This document shows, in pieces, positions 35,101-46,877 of a DNA stretch of 64,000 nucleotides. The stretch's first letter is position 1; the number at the start of each line of letters is the position of its first letter. The translations under genes and the position numbers were made by a program. The notes beneath the pieces are model-generated. The model did not search any database and had not been told where the DNA came from. It worked only from the letters and a program-made list of their open reading frames with translations. Source of the stretch: Chromera velia (Eukaryota > Sar > Chromeraceae); assembly GCA_018398765.1 (NCBI GenBank), contig JAHBMJ010004761.1:62001-126000 (forward strand), written 5' to 3'.

Positions 35101-38100
35101 TCTGTATCTGATTTCCAACCCATCAAAGGGTTCTCCCAGTTGACTGACTGACTGACTGACTGACTGACTGACTTTGTTTTGAACGCTTCTCCGTTCTGAA
35201 AAACAAGTTTCAGTCTCCTTGCCGTCTCGCTTTTTGCTCCCGGCGGTAGCTGTTCCTTCTCAATTGCCCGCAAGAACTCCGACAGAGATGATGACTCATC
35301 GGGTGTGAGGGGAAATTCAGGAAGGGAGAGAAAGCCGAGACGGCCAGAACCGTCAGGGGTCCACCGACGCTTCCATCCTTCTTTCGCTTTGCGGGGCCAC
35401 AAGGAACTTTCCGGGACGGAGGAGGGCTCCGTGACTCCGTAGATGAGGTACGGGGGCGGTTGGAGAAGGGCGGCGGGCCTCCTGCCTCCCGGGTGAAAGT
35501 TGCTCTCAAAGAACTGGAGGTGGGCCCTCTGGCCGCTCCCGCTGCTGCCGCTTGAAGAAGAAGAGGAAGACGAGGCTGCTGTCCCGTTCGGTTGCTGCAA
35601 GTGGAAGGAAATGAGAGGAAGGAAGGAACGAGAATTTGGGAGGGAAGACAACGGTGTGGGGAGTGGGGAGAGGGAGACTTCTTTCTGACGTCTAGGAAAA
35701 GGACACGGTATCAAGCTTGCACCTGAGTTAAACACAGAGACGAAACCGTGAAGATTGTGAGGGGGAAAGCAGAGAAAGCAAACCAAGAGTGAGTGCATCG
35801 CACGTATGCCGAACTGTTGCAGCTACGTCAGAGAGCGAAACCGGCAAGGGGTGAAATGAAAAACTCAGACAAGAAAATCCACCCAAGGCAAGGTTCGTTC
35901 ACCCCCTCCTTGTCTGACTGACCCCGTCGTGGTGGGCGGGCGGCGCCTCCGCGGGTCTCGGGAGCGGAGGGAAGAACCGCTTGAACGAGGGGTTGCACGC
36001 CTGGGCGCATTCAGAACCCAAGGGGGGGAGGGGAACAGGTGCGAATAGCTGGGATAGATGTGCAGCTCATCAGTAGCAGTCTTCTGCTGCTGTCTACATG
36101 ACTGGATTCCCCTGACGGTTCGAGGGGGGACAGAATTGAAACAATACGAATGGGAAGATCAGCGGGAGAGCCCGTTAAGCAGACATTCTCCGCAGCAAAC
36201 AGAAGAGAGAGACAATTGAAAGGAAAACATCCGCAGGTCAAAAGCGAAAAAAATGGACATTCCTCCCTCCTCCTCTACTGACCATCTGTCCGAGCACGTA
36301 CGTCTCGTTCTCTGGATTCAATTTGAATAAGGTTCTGCACAACGATCAAAAAGCATTCATTGAAGGGGTTGGTTGTCTTATGCGCAGACTCCTGCAGGAA
36401 GGCTCCCTCCCTCCAGAGAGCTTTGGCCACCTGCGGCCAAAAGGGCCCTGGGATTTAACAAAAGGGTGAGGGGTGCCCGTTGACAGCTTAGGGAGTCCGT
36501 CGTTTTTTCCCTTGTCTCTTCACTCTACTTGGTAACGTTTTCCTCCACCATGCAGAGATGCCCCCCGGGGGCGAAGACCTCATGAACCCCCCGTTCTGTT
36601 CAACCTTCCCCACTAACTTCCCTCCCCTTCCGCTGACCGACCTGAAGTGCTCCGCTGCAGCCTCTGTCTCTCCCAGGAACATTTTTAATCTCGCAAGTGT
36701 TTCGTGTCTCGTCACAAAATCCAGACAGAGCTCTCCCGTATCGCCCGTCAACAGCTGTCGGAACACAGGCGGAGAGAGAGAGAGAACCGGATCCAGGTTC
36801 ATAATCATGAAACAGCAATGACAGGAAGAAAACTCCGGGATGCAAAGAAAGACTGACGCACGCAAGGACGTATCAAAATTTGCGTGCGTCAATTGAGATG
36901 CAAAGAAAGGAACCGAAAGATTGACGACTTCGGAGAAAATTCGACAGCCCGCCCATCTAGTTGGCAGACAAAAGGGGCACGCACATGCGGACACAAATCG
37001 GGGGGGCATTCCTGCACACACAAAGCCCTGCTGGCCCTTCCCCTTCACTCACCTCCACAGCCTCCGTATACTTTCCAGCCTCTTCAAGGACGAACGCGTG
37101 GAAGGCTACCATCTGCAGAAATCCGGTTGTTTGTTTGTGTTTTTTTTCAGTATTCACACTGAAGGAAGTACAGGAACAGAGACACACACAAGTAGAGGGA
37201 CGATAGTATAGTGCCAGAACTTCCAAAGCAAAGTGCCCTCCCTACACAACGACAGAAGAATGTCACTCCACGTTCTTCCATGGGGACATTCCTTCTCTCT
37301 TTTCATCTAGCTCTCTCTCATCATTCTTCCCGCTTCTCTTCCACCTCCTTCCTCTCTCTCATAATTCCTCCCGCTTCTCTTCCGCCTCCTCTCTTCATGC
37401 CTGCAGAAAAGAATCCAACCCCACCCAGCCCACGCACCTCCGACATCTCCCATGCCTCCGCAGGGTCCTTTTCTTTCTTCTCCCCCTTCAGTTTGAACTG
37501 GGACTCATAAGACTGGCAGAGGGCAACGCTCATCTCCGAGTTCGAGTTCAGAAACGCGGCGAGGGCGAGGGAACTCCAATGCCACTTCAAATTTGTGCGG
37601 GTCTGCAGGGAGCATGAGCACATGCGTACGGATGCATTCAAGTGCAGGTATGATGGATTCAGTACATGTCAGTGCGATTTTGGAACGTAGAAAACCTGTC
37701 GTAACATCTTGCTTGCTCCACAAAATGAAACAGACAGAAAGCCATCACAGTCCCTCGACACTACTCCCTTCCTACCTCCCTCCCTCCCTCCTTCCCGTCC
37801 TACACCCTCCATCCATCACACAAAGGCAGACCGACCAGACAAGACAAACTGACTGACCTTCAGACTCTGCATCCGAGCCTGCCAGTACCCCTCCTGTAGG
37901 CGGGCAGACACGCAGACATACACAGGGAGGGAATGGGAGTGAGCTAGAGATCAAAAAGGAAGAAAACCAGAACTGTCGGTTGAAAGGACCCAACGACCCC
38001 TCTCTGAATGTCAACATGGACATCAGAACTCGACGGTCCACTATTCCTTTTCTTCCCGTGGCTCCTTCACAGACAAAAGACAACACGGACAGACCTACAG

Positions 38101-39696
38101 GCAGGCAGCCAAAAAGGTCCCTGTCTGTTTCTTGCTGTATAGTCAACTTTCCCTTCTTCACTATGCCTGGGAATTCAAAAACACACGGAGAAGACCCAAA
38201 GAGACATGCATCTTTCTTACACGAACAGACAGACAGACAGACCGAGACAAATCCTGAGAGACAGACCCCCACTCCCTCTGCCCATTCTACTGACCATCTG
38301 TCTGGTCTGAGCCTGGAGAGACCCCCACTCCCTCATCAAGTTCTGGTTCTCGGGGTCCTTCATCATCGCCATCCGAATCGCTTTCAGGGCCTCGGGGTAG
38401 TTCCTGGCGTTGCATAGACAATTCGAACAGACAGAATGCGTGGATACACCAAAGAAAAATTCCTTGTCTGCTTGCAAAGACTCAGGTTCCCTTCCAGTGA
38501 ATCATCCCGAATCCCCTGTCCTTCCTTCTTCTCTGCCGAAGCATTCGTCTCTCTCTTCACCCCGTCTCATCTCATCCCACCTCAGAACGTGCTTGCAATC
38601 CAATCCGTCAGGTCGCCCCGCACAAAAAAAAAAAGAAGTGCAGACAGCTGCACGTCCACGCAGATCCAAATCAGATCACGCGCATCATGCACGTCACCAC
38701 AAGGAAAACAGACCATCAGTGACTGACTGACGGACTGACTGGCTGGCTGGCTGGATGCCTTACTGACTGGCTGACTGACTTCTCCTGTTTGTGGAGCAAC
38801 GCCACACAGTGCCAATTAGAACTGCTGTTGATGTTCTTGCCCAGGCCCTGCAACGTGGGGCGAAGCAAAGAAGGAAGGAATGCTGATTCTTTCGATGCGT
38901 GAGGCAGAAAGCGCCCCCCCGCAAACACAGCAGGAAAAAGCCGACCGAAGGAAGCCGTTGATGCATTTCGAGACAACGGAAGGCGCGCACGTTTGGACAT
39001 GCAGTCGGAGAGACCAAATTCGACAGAGAATTCCCATTGGTTGTGCAGGAACATGCACAGCCTGTCTACCAGTCTTCCTCTCTCTCTCCACCTTTTTGCC
39101 TGACCTTCTTGGCCAAATCCAGAGCTTCCCCCTTTCTCTCTGGAATGCAGTAGAGGCACATCGCTTTCATTACCATCGTCTCTGCATAAAACACAAAAAG
39201 AGACAGAGAGACAAAGACAGAGGAAGATGGGGGGCCCTGCAGAGCATCACCAGCCCCGGGGGGGGGCTTGAAGAAAGCAGGAGACGGGGAGAGGACTCAG
39301 GAGGAGACGGCAGCGAATGGGAGAAGGCGGGCGGGGGGGAAGGCAGATGGTGGGGGAGCAGTCACGGGCAGAAACCGTGTGAGAGGGACTCAACGAGATG
39401 CTCGTGCCCTCCCCCCCCTCACCGAACTTCGTGCAGGCAGGGCGGCCAGGCAGGAAGGGAAGAGGGAAGAAGACAAACCTCCATGATCAGGGAACTTCTT
39501 CAGCACCGCGTCTGCGTGCTTGATTCCCTTCTTGTACATCTTGCCCTCATAGCATTTCTGCACGGACGGAAAGATAGGTAGAGTCAGCTCCACCCACGCA
39601 TGAAGGGGGAGGGAAGGAGATCTATGAAGGGAGTGGACTGACCACAAGAGAACGGTAGAGGCCGTGCTCCTTGGAAGGGAGCTGCTGGGCGTTCAT
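29136..39696 (-). CDS. NAA15: NAA15, auxiliary subunit of N-terminal acetyltransferase A (26 exons, 1022 aa)
   Basis: NAA15 is the TPR scaffold that binds the catalytic subunit NAA10 and docks NatA on ribosomes for co-translational N-terminal acetylation (family knowledge). Exons: 39643-39696, 39479-39557, 39105-39181, 38780-38847, 38295-38403, 37858-37893, 37438-37602, 37053-37112, 36642-36754, 36283-36334, 35923-36000, 35173-35594, 34848-34932, 34416-34607, 33772-33883, 33481-33535, 33059-33145, 32477-32674, 31990-32179, 31549-31648, 31076-31207, 30734-30841, 30280-30498, 29982-30085, 29538-29606, 29136-29240. The total of 3069 bases closes in frame. Landmarks in family order: LPSKEHGLYRSLV, KCYEGKMYKKGIKHAD, EAIEHTPTLPELY, LADKYVNSKSAAYLAR, FLEDQYDFHGYCLRR, SAAEKKKLKAQKKRE and the end AACHKRFPHADAF. 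The protein is longer than human NAA15 (866 aa), mainly by an insert in exons 11-12 (residues about 272-410, Ser/Gly- and Pro-rich). An optional 30-base exon may lie at about 31287-31316. Confidence 0.92.
33343..33476. repeat. Tiny palindromic insert flanked by a 32-base duplication (NAA15 intron)
   Basis: Copies at 33343-33374 and 33445-33476 match at 30 of 32 bases. The 70-base insert begins TTGCATTTATTTTCATGCAG and ends with an inverted AAATTAAATG(CAA). The right copy abuts the donor of the exon 33481-33535. Confidence 0.7.
34130..34170. repeat. TCTG microsatellite in a NAA15 intron
   Basis: TCTG units with TCTC interruptions lie between exons 34416-34607 and 33772-33883. Confidence 0.85.
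34338..34458. repeat. 48-base duplication of the 3' end of NAA15 exon 14 around a 25-base insert
   Basis: Positions 34338-34385 and 34411-34458 match at 45 of 48 bases. The right copy is the true exon end with its donor; the left copy lies in the intron and keeps a GTCAGA pseudo-donor. The 25-base insert reads TGCGTTTATTTTCATACG then TGAAATA, related to the other palindromic inserts. Confidence 0.75.
35141..35172. repeat. TGAC tetranucleotide run overlapping a 5' splice site
   Basis: Eight TGAC units. In transcript sense the donor of exon 35173-35594 is the first of a chain of GTCAGTCAGTCA donor-like sites. A similar, less regular run occupies about 38718-38779 beside exon 38780-38847. Confidence 0.85.
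36839..36909. mobile_element. 45-base MITE-like insert with 12-base inverted ends, NAA15 intron
   Basis: The inverted repeats TGACGCACGCAA (36854-36865) and TTGCGTGCGTCA (36880-36891) are perfect. They lie between 13-base identical direct repeats gatgcaaagaaag (36839-36851 and 36897-36909). This looks like a minimal transposon-type insertion or a hairpin formed at a break. Confidence 0.5.
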
Positions 39697-40099
39697 CGTG
39701 CTCACAGAATGGGGGCCACTGGGCGCAACGATCTACTCACGAACGTTTGAAACAATTCAAGAGACGCCAAATCGAAAAGAGTTTGGGAGGATAGGCCATG
39801 GAACGGCAGCGACAGTGAGGAGACGAGATAGAGCGTGTCAATCGAAAAACCGGCGGAACTTGGACAGCGCTCCCACCCAAGTCTGTGGACACGCCAACCC
39901 TCAAACTCGAAGAGAACACGCAGGGAAAGTTCCAGGCGTATGCAGAGTATTGTGCTTGCGCAGCGTAAACCTCAGCTTCTTGTGAAAGGTGCAAACACAG
40001 AGTAGTCTCTGAGCTAGTGGGCTCAGTGGTGGCGTTTCCTCCTTTAATTCGAAGTTTGCCGTCTCCGAAAAGCAACCGCGTGCATCGTGGGAATTAAGG

Positions 40100-40205
40100 G
40101 CCACCCGCGCGTGCATGCATGGCCCCGGCAATTTGCAAGGTTGCAAGGTCCGGCCCCTTCGCCGCGGCGGCCGGCCATACGAGCCCCGGCATGCCTCTCC
40201 CGTTC
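40100..40205. promoter_or_regulatory. GC-rich GCATGC island between NAA15 and the LysM gene
   Basis: GCGCGTGCATGCATGGCCCC, CGCCGCGGCGGCCGGCC and CCCCGGCATGCC lie in the 760 bases between the divergent starts at 39696 (minus) and 40459 (plus). It is a probable shared promoter core. Confidence 0.45.
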
Positions 40206-40458
40206 AGAGAACCTTGTCGGAGATTGTCACCAGCAGGTGATCCACACTGCCACAAGTTCTCACCGCAACAGCCTGTATTGTTTGGTGCTCTTCTCCTTGG
40301 GTCTCGGCTCCTGCAGCTGTGCAGAGACTCTCACATTCTCCGTTGTCTGAAGGCCTGATTTGATCAACGAGTTGCTACTGAAGAATCTGTCTGACGCTCT
40401 TCGTCTGTTGGCCCAGCCTTCCCACTCCTTTGTGTTGGCGTACCTTCTCTTCCGTAAG

Positions 40459-41662
40459 ATGAGCGAAGGTCTCTATCCAAGTCTGAATGAACTGTCGCCT
40501 CCCAAGGAGGTCACGCACAAGGTCCAAAGTCAGTCAGACGAAAGCAGAGAGATTGTCTCTTTGTTCACCTTTCCGTACGCGGTGCACTCACGTGGATGTT
40601 TGTGGTTGGCCCACTCCCCGTCTTTTTGCAGGTGCGGATACGATTCTTAATATTGCAATGCGCTATGGGGTGCCGGTAGAGGAGATCAAGAGGTCAGATT
40701 GGGAACGTGCAACAGTTCGCTCGGAGACGTCTCCGGGTCCTGTTTTATACGTCTCTCTGTCCATTTGAGAACATCTCCTTCCGTCTCTTCCTCTCCTTCG
40801 CCGTCTCTCTACGCATCAACATTCCTCCACATACCCTTGACTTGCAAAGAATTGAGTTGCGTGACGTTGGAAAGAAAGGGAAGTGGCACCTCGCGGCAGA
40901 CTGTAGTAGCGCGACCCTTCCTCGGCTCCTCCGTGACGGGAGGACTCAATGGCGGTCGAAGAGAATGAAGGATGCATCTACCCGGTCTGTTAGACGAGTA
41001 TCAGCGTACAAGTCTGTCCGTGTGTCTGTGTGTCTCTGTCTGTTTGCAGACGCAACAAGATTCAGGGGAACGAGATCTGGATGCTCAACGAGCTCGTCAT
41101 CCCGGGAACACCCGCCAGTGCGAACGGGAGGGGCGAAGGGGGTGATGCGAACGTGAGGGAGCCCTCCGGAGTTCCCCAACAGAATGTATGGGGCTTTCGC
41201 ACGGAGTTGCCCAGTGACGTGGCGGAAGGAGCACGATTGCGGGACCACGTCACTGCATTGATGAGAGCCGCAGGTATGCCAGGCAGTTTCGAAGGAAGCA
41301 GAGGAGGTCTATCGATGCATGGAGGTGTTTGGCATGGAGCAGAAGCGGGCATCAGTTAGTGGCATTGCTGCCGGTTGTGTGTACAAAACGACGGACAGAA
41401 AAGGCAGCGGAGCTCTACGGATGTGCTTTCCTACACAGAAGGATTGCAATCTTGGTACTTTTCTTCTATCTGTTTGACTGCTGACTTCTCTCCTGAATTC
41501 CTTGCCTGGGACTAGGACTAGGGTCTCCATCTGACTGTCAATCCATCCATTCATTCATCCATCCATCCATCTGTGCACATCCACTTGCTACAAGTTTCGA
41601 AAGCCCTTGTGCTGGGTTTGGTGAACAGCATGATCATCATGTGTCTGTGTGTCTGTGTGTGC

Positions 41663-41701
<39 letters not shown>

Positions 41702-42239
41702 CGTTGCAGATTGTGATGAAGAGGTAGCTCGGACGACTTTGCAGAAACGGGATTTCGGTCAGTTTGTTTCCCCTCGTGTCTATTTCCTTGCCTTTTCGTT
41801 TCTTTCGTGCAAGTTCCCCTGAAGAGAAATTGACCAACCCACAATAAGTAGAAGCAAAGTACGCTGAGTTCCGCTGCCTCTGAGATCTTTTTCTGATTTG
41901 TTTCACACAACGACTGCATGCATGCAGATTTCGATCGTGCCTTGAAGGAAGTGACGACCGTGCGACGCCTGGCGGCTCTGTTTCTGGTTGACGACAGAGA
42001 GGCCCTCGCGTATCTGGACATGTGTGACTTCAACTTTGAGGCTGCAAAGAAGGTAAGTGGGTGAATTGCATGCGGGGGGAACGAAGGGGGCCACTGTCGT
42101 CGGGCAGATGCGGTTTCACGAGGGTTTGTCGCCGAAAGGCTGCAAGGGTATACTTGTGCCTTTCAAAGTTGTTCCTCCGTTTTGCTAGCATTCTCGGCCT
42201 TCCTCTCACGCAGCATGCTCACTAAATCAATCAATCAAT

Positions 42240-42293
<54 letters not shown>

Positions 42294-42631
42294 TTCTCTC
42301 TCTCACACACACACATACACACACCGTTCCACTGTCTGTGCAGGCTCTGGAGGACGATTTGCGGTGGGAGAGAGACCAGGAGAGCGGAGCACGGGCACAG
42401 CAGAGGCAGCAGCAGAGAGGAAGGGGGTGGAGACTTATTCCGCAGGCCGGACAGGGTGCAGGTGCGAGGCGCATTCTTCCAACTCAGCAACAACAACAGC
42501 CGCCTGTGCCTGGGCCCAGGGCGGCTGCTTACGGGTCGATGCAGTCCGGTTTGACGGAGGCGTCCCTTCCCCCCCCTCCCGGCGGGTCTCTGTCTCTGTC
42601 AACGGGGGGGGCGTTGAAGAAGGGGCGTTAG
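40459..42631 (+). CDS. LysM-domain protein with C-terminal UBA-like segment (271 aa, 6 exons)
   Basis: Exons: 40459-40528, 40632-40692, 41050-41273, 41710-41757, 41928-42052, 42344-42631; the sum is 816 bases, 272 codons. Residues 20-62 form a LysM domain: THKVQSADTILNIAMRYGV, PVEEIKR, then NEIWMLNELVIP. The exon 1-2 and 2-3 junctions both lie inside the domain and rebuild it exactly, which validates them. No signal peptide or membrane segment precedes it, so the protein is probably intracellular, like eukaryotic LYSMD and plant F-box/LysM proteins; the ligand is unknown. Residues about 135-185 (EALAYLDMCDFNFEAAKKAL then EDDLRWE) resemble the UBA-like C-terminal segment of such plant proteins. 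The remainder is Gln-, Gly- and Pro-rich. The start is the first ATG after the promoter island; an in-frame upstream stretch lacks ATG. Confidence 0.82.
41640..41702. repeat. GT microsatellite in a LysM-gene intron, next to an acceptor
   Basis: About 25 GT/GC units end directly at the acceptor before the exon 41710-41757. Confidence 0.9.
42235..42325. repeat. CT and CA microsatellite in the last LysM-gene intron
   Basis: A CT run preceded by ATCA repeats and followed by CA units forms the polypyrimidine region before the last exon. Confidence 0.9.
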
Positions 42632-44376
42632 CTTTCTTTCATTTCATCTGTGTGTGTGTGACTAGATGGCGAAGAGGGATCTTCAGGCAGAGACACAAAG
42701 AAAGGACAGAGAGGGAAGGAATGGAATTCGGTAATTCAAGGAACGGCAGCCGGGGGGGGGGGGGGNNNNNNNNNNNNNNNNNNNNNNNNGGGGGGGGGGG
42801 GGCTGTGTGGAAGAATGCCGATGGCAGATTTCAGTCTGGGTGGAGACTTGATGAGACCTCGGTGGGCAAGGGTCCGTCGGTAGCTGTTGGATCGGATCGG
42901 GGTTCAACAAGGCGCATGATTGATTGACTGATACATTGAATGTGTCTGTGTGTGGATGCATGGGTGAGTGGTGAATGAGTGTTGTCTGTACCTTAGGTGG
43001 GTCAAGGGAGGGGAGGGGGGGGTGAGGATGTTTTGTTTGACAGTGCGAGGGCAAGGGCATGCCTTCCTTTTTTCGAACGAGAATGGATTCATGAAGGGAT
43101 GACCGAGAAAGCTGTCGGTCCCTGACGATTCTTCATGTCTCTGTCTCTCTGTTCGTCTGTCTGTCGGTTGGTTGGTTGGTTTCTTCTCAGTCTTTCCCCT
43201 CCTCCCCTCTTCTCTGTCCTCTCTTTGCTTTTGTCCAACTTTAATATTCATGCTGCTCCTTGTGTCTGTCTCTCGAAACTGAGAGAGAGTACATGGGAGA
43301 CCAGGGAACCGATAGGGTGAAATTGCTTGGAAAACGCAGATAGAGAACGGATGCAAGCAGATAGCGGGAGAGAGGGAGGGAGGGATTTGTGAGCAAAGGC
43401 GATCGGACGGTTTCCGAGTTCATTTCTTTCTCTGTTTCCTTTTCTGCGTGTATGTTTTTGAGTATGTCTGTTGCAGAGAGAAGAGGGGAAACAAGAAAAG
43501 TGAAGTGAAGCTGCAGCGTGCCCCTTCCTTTCTTCTTTCTCCCTTTTTATTTCTTCTTCGTGCATTTCGCTCCCGCACTTCAAATAGAAGCAAAAGGGCG
43601 AAATGTGCTTAGCACCTTCCCAAACAGGCTCCGTGCGAACGGTCCCTCTGCTTTCCTCTTTTTCTCGTCTCTTCTGTTCTTGGTGAACAGCGTAATTCGA
43701 ATCGATACTTGCAGGTCCTTTCTTCTGCTCTGAATGCGCGTCTTGGCAGACAGAAAAAGAGCTTGCAGAAAGAAGTTCATGGGCCGGAATCATGGCCACT
43801 TTGTGAATCCGTGTGTGAATGCTGCAGAGTGTTTATCAGCGGTCGCTGGTGTGTGCTCTCTGTTTTTCTGGTCCCTATTCGTTAAAGAAATCTGGGATAG
43901 CCGAGAGCACCATTTGTTTCTGTGCCTCTCATTCTTTCTCTGTCCCTTCAACTGTCCCCGGTGTGTCCCTCTCCTTCCACCTCCTTCACCTGTACGTCGA
44001 TCATACTCCTGATCGGAGTCCAGAACGGAATACTCCCGTACATGCATGCAGACGCATGCACGTGCATGTTACAGTAGGCATTTATCAAGCAGCCCAGATG
44101 TCGCAGGCCTGTGTTTCACTTAGGAATGGTCTCCGTCATGCAGCCTGGAAGAAGGCCATGTGAGAGTTCTTGGGGAACTTCTTGCTGAAGTTGCGGCACG
44201 ATCAGCAGATCTACCAAAATTTTGGTCGATCAACTGTTTGACAAGCCGGCATATGAAGCAACTTCCGAGCAAGCACATATAAGCGTTGTTTAAAGCGCAT
44301 CATGTGACACTGCATATCATCATAGTGGTCATCATATTATTTAGTAATTAATTTTATGCTAGTTATAAAGGCGTTT
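42632..44376. other. 3' flank of the LysM gene, intergenic
   Basis: The stretch holds the assembly gap and pyrimidine-rich DNA. Open frames of 60-180 codons occur on both strands but none has recognisable domains or convincing exon boundaries. GCATGCA motifs recur at about 44040-44066. Confidence 0.45.
42766..42789. other. Assembly gap (24 N) between G homopolymers
   Basis: The Ns are flanked on both sides by runs of more than ten G. The gap is probably a poly-G tract of unresolved length. Confidence 0.98.
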
Positions 44377-44839
44377 CAATGCTTTGTCCCTCCTGTCCGG
44401 CCACCTTATGGCGTCCAGACAGAAGGTAAAGCGAGGATAAGAACCTTAGGGAAGATTTAGAGAAGGAATGTGAGCAACACTCATTCAGGCAGCAGTTTAT
44501 AGAAGGTTTAGCTCTAGAGCTATCTGGAATTCCAATCAGCTAGGTTCATTCTATTATTGCACAATCTCTACTTATACTCCTCTCTGTTCCTCTCTCTCAG
44601 AGTCTCAGACTCCCGATCTATGCCAAACAGACATCAGACTCAAACAATACTATCCGTTGCTCAAGTGATATGTTGCATATTTGAATACGAAGGTCAGGCT
44701 CGATTTCAATGACTTTGATTAACGCGTGTAACACGTACAAAGCAAAGCGCGGCAGCGGAATGTGGCGCGGCACGCTGGCTCACTCAGTCACGGCGCATGC
44801 GAAGGCTCAAAGGGCGGTACCATAGGGTAGGACTCCACA
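44377..44839. repeat. Left terminal repeat of the LTR-like element
   Basis: 463 bases, beginning caatgctttgtccctcc and ending gactccaca; aligned end to end with 46415-46877. Confidence 0.85.
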
Positions 44840-46414
44840 GATCCCCCCCGGCCACGGACAAGAAAATCGCGTCCTCGCGATAAATGAAAGAACGGGTTGA
44901 GTATACGCTTCAATGCCCGAAGTCGATCTCATCTAAGTCGCCATAGATGTCGTTAGAGCTTTAAGAACTTCATCTCGATGGCATCCGTGTCCAAAATCTC
45001 CGGGGGGCCACGCAAATCACCTCCGTACGTATGCTCAGAACGATCTCAAAACGCCACGATGTGTGAGGCGTGCTCGCAAGTCCAAGATCACCCAGACGTA
45101 AGTATGCGACGCAGATACTGGTGGCACTAATAAGAGCACTCGTCCACCATGTGTGTATATCGTCGACCGGAAGACTCGATCGGAGTCGTGGGTCTCCAGC
45201 ACCAGCCAGTTCGGGAGCACGGCGGCCGTGCGCATGCATCCAACTTGGCATCATCGAATTGTTAGCAGCTGCAAAGAAATGAAGAGAAAAGAAAAGGGTG
45301 CAGCTATACACTGCTCCACTCATGGCTTCCTGAAAGCTTATTTGTGTATCGGCCATCCTCGTTCTCACTAAGCTACCATGCTAAGCCAAACTAAACGGCA
45401 CTTCAGAACACTCTGTCACGACCTCACTCCTCGAGGTGCATTGCTCCGATTGCTTGATCGTTCGCTCCATGAGCAGCCATCACCAGCTTCAAATCCTTCC
45501 ATATTCTCACTGTCAGTCGAGAGGAACGGTGCAACCGGGACATATTGACCCATCACAGGGTAACCCGGCCACGCGGCAGCAGTCACACACTTAACTTTTC
45601 ATACTTCAGGCCTGCCGTTCCCTCAGGGGCATCAAATACATCCAATGCCTCCTGGCTCAACATCAAGATCGAAAGTGCAAGTCTTTGTGGCTTTGGACAG
45701 TGTGTCACTTTGCAGCAGAAAGAACTTTCTCAGCTCTGCTCTTTTGGAGGGAAGTCCCGACGACTTCATGTGTATGTGTACATAATGGATGGAGTGGTTG
45801 TAGGGCCGTGGCACACTCAGCCTCCTGCTAAGCGCCCATACCTTTCGCATCATTTCGACGCAAAAGGATTATCGTACAAAGATGCCAACCACCGTGAATA
45901 AGCGCACACACCAGCTGCCAGAGTCGGACAGTCAGTCATGTGCAGACACGGACACAGCAAACAGCAGAGTCACAGCCGGACACAAGCCAGTCCCATTCGA
46001 TCAGACATAGAACCAGTCACATATTCACAGAACAGCAAGCAAAAGAAGCAATCTACTGGCCGTTTTAATTGTGATGTACTTGTAGACGGCAATCTCTATG
46101 AGACGGAGTCATTTAAAAGTCCAAGCAACACCAAGCAACGTCTCCACCACCGGCTTTGGCGGCCTTCAACGATCTTCGGGCTCTCCATCTAAGGACAAAG
46201 GCAAAGTCCAGGATTGGACTTGAAGGGGATCTCCGAAACAGGGCTCCAGGCAGCTTGGGATGCAAGGGGATGCTGAATTCCCCTACTCACGGTCTTTGCT
46301 TGACTGTGCCCGTATCGTTGCAATCGGATTTCAACTGTTGCGCAAAGAGACAGATCTGATCTCTATCATAGAAGGTATACGAGAGTCGACACTCATCGAG
46401 CTGAGCGTTCACCA

Positions 46415-46877
46415 CAATGCTTTGTCCCTCCTGTCCGGCCACCTTATGGCGTCCAGACAGAAGGTAAAGCGAGGATAAGAACCTTAGGGAAGATTTAGAG
46501 AAGGAATGTGAGCAACACTCATTCAGGCAGCAGTTTATAGAAGGTTTAGCTCTAGAGCTATCTGGAATTCCAATCAGCTAGGTTCATTCTATCATTGCAC
46601 AATCTCTACTTATACTCCTCTCTGTTCCTCTCTCTCAGAGTCTCAGACTCCCGATCTATGCCAAACAGACATAAGACTCAAACAATACTATCCGTTGCTC
46701 AAGTGATATGTTGCATATTTGAATACGAAGGTCAGGCTCGATTTCAACGACTTTGATTAACGTGCGTGACACGTACAAAGCAAAGCGTGGCAGCGGAATG
46801 TGGCGCGGCACGCTGGCTCACTCAGTCACGGCGCATGTGAAGGCTCAAAGGGCGGCACCATAGGGTAGGACTCCACA
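46415..46877. repeat. Right terminal repeat of the LTR-like element
   Basis: 463 bases, same ends as the left copy, about 98 percent identical by eye. Confidence 0.85.

Larger units (their letters stand above)
44377..46877. mobile_element. LTR-like element, non-autonomous, about 2.5 kb
   Basis: Two 463-base direct terminal repeats (44377-44839 and 46415-46877) that are about 98 percent identical enclose about 1.6 kb. A 6-base direct duplication, GCGTTT, sits immediately outside (44371-44376 and 46878-46883), as for an LTR-retrotransposon insertion. No gag, protease, reverse transcriptase or integrase motif is recognised in the interior, so it would be a non-autonomous (TRIM/LARD-like) or decayed element. 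High repeat identity suggests a fairly recent insertion. It sits inside a LINE 3' end. A clear primer-binding site or polypurine tract was not found, so the LTR assignment is tentative. Confidence 0.6.

Noticed and set aside
43248-43799. 183-codon minus-strand frame
   Set aside because: No motif, no exon support and purine-skewed composition.
44970-46192. Open frames inside the LTR-like element
   Set aside because: No gag, pol or other known element motif could be recognised, so no protein is called.
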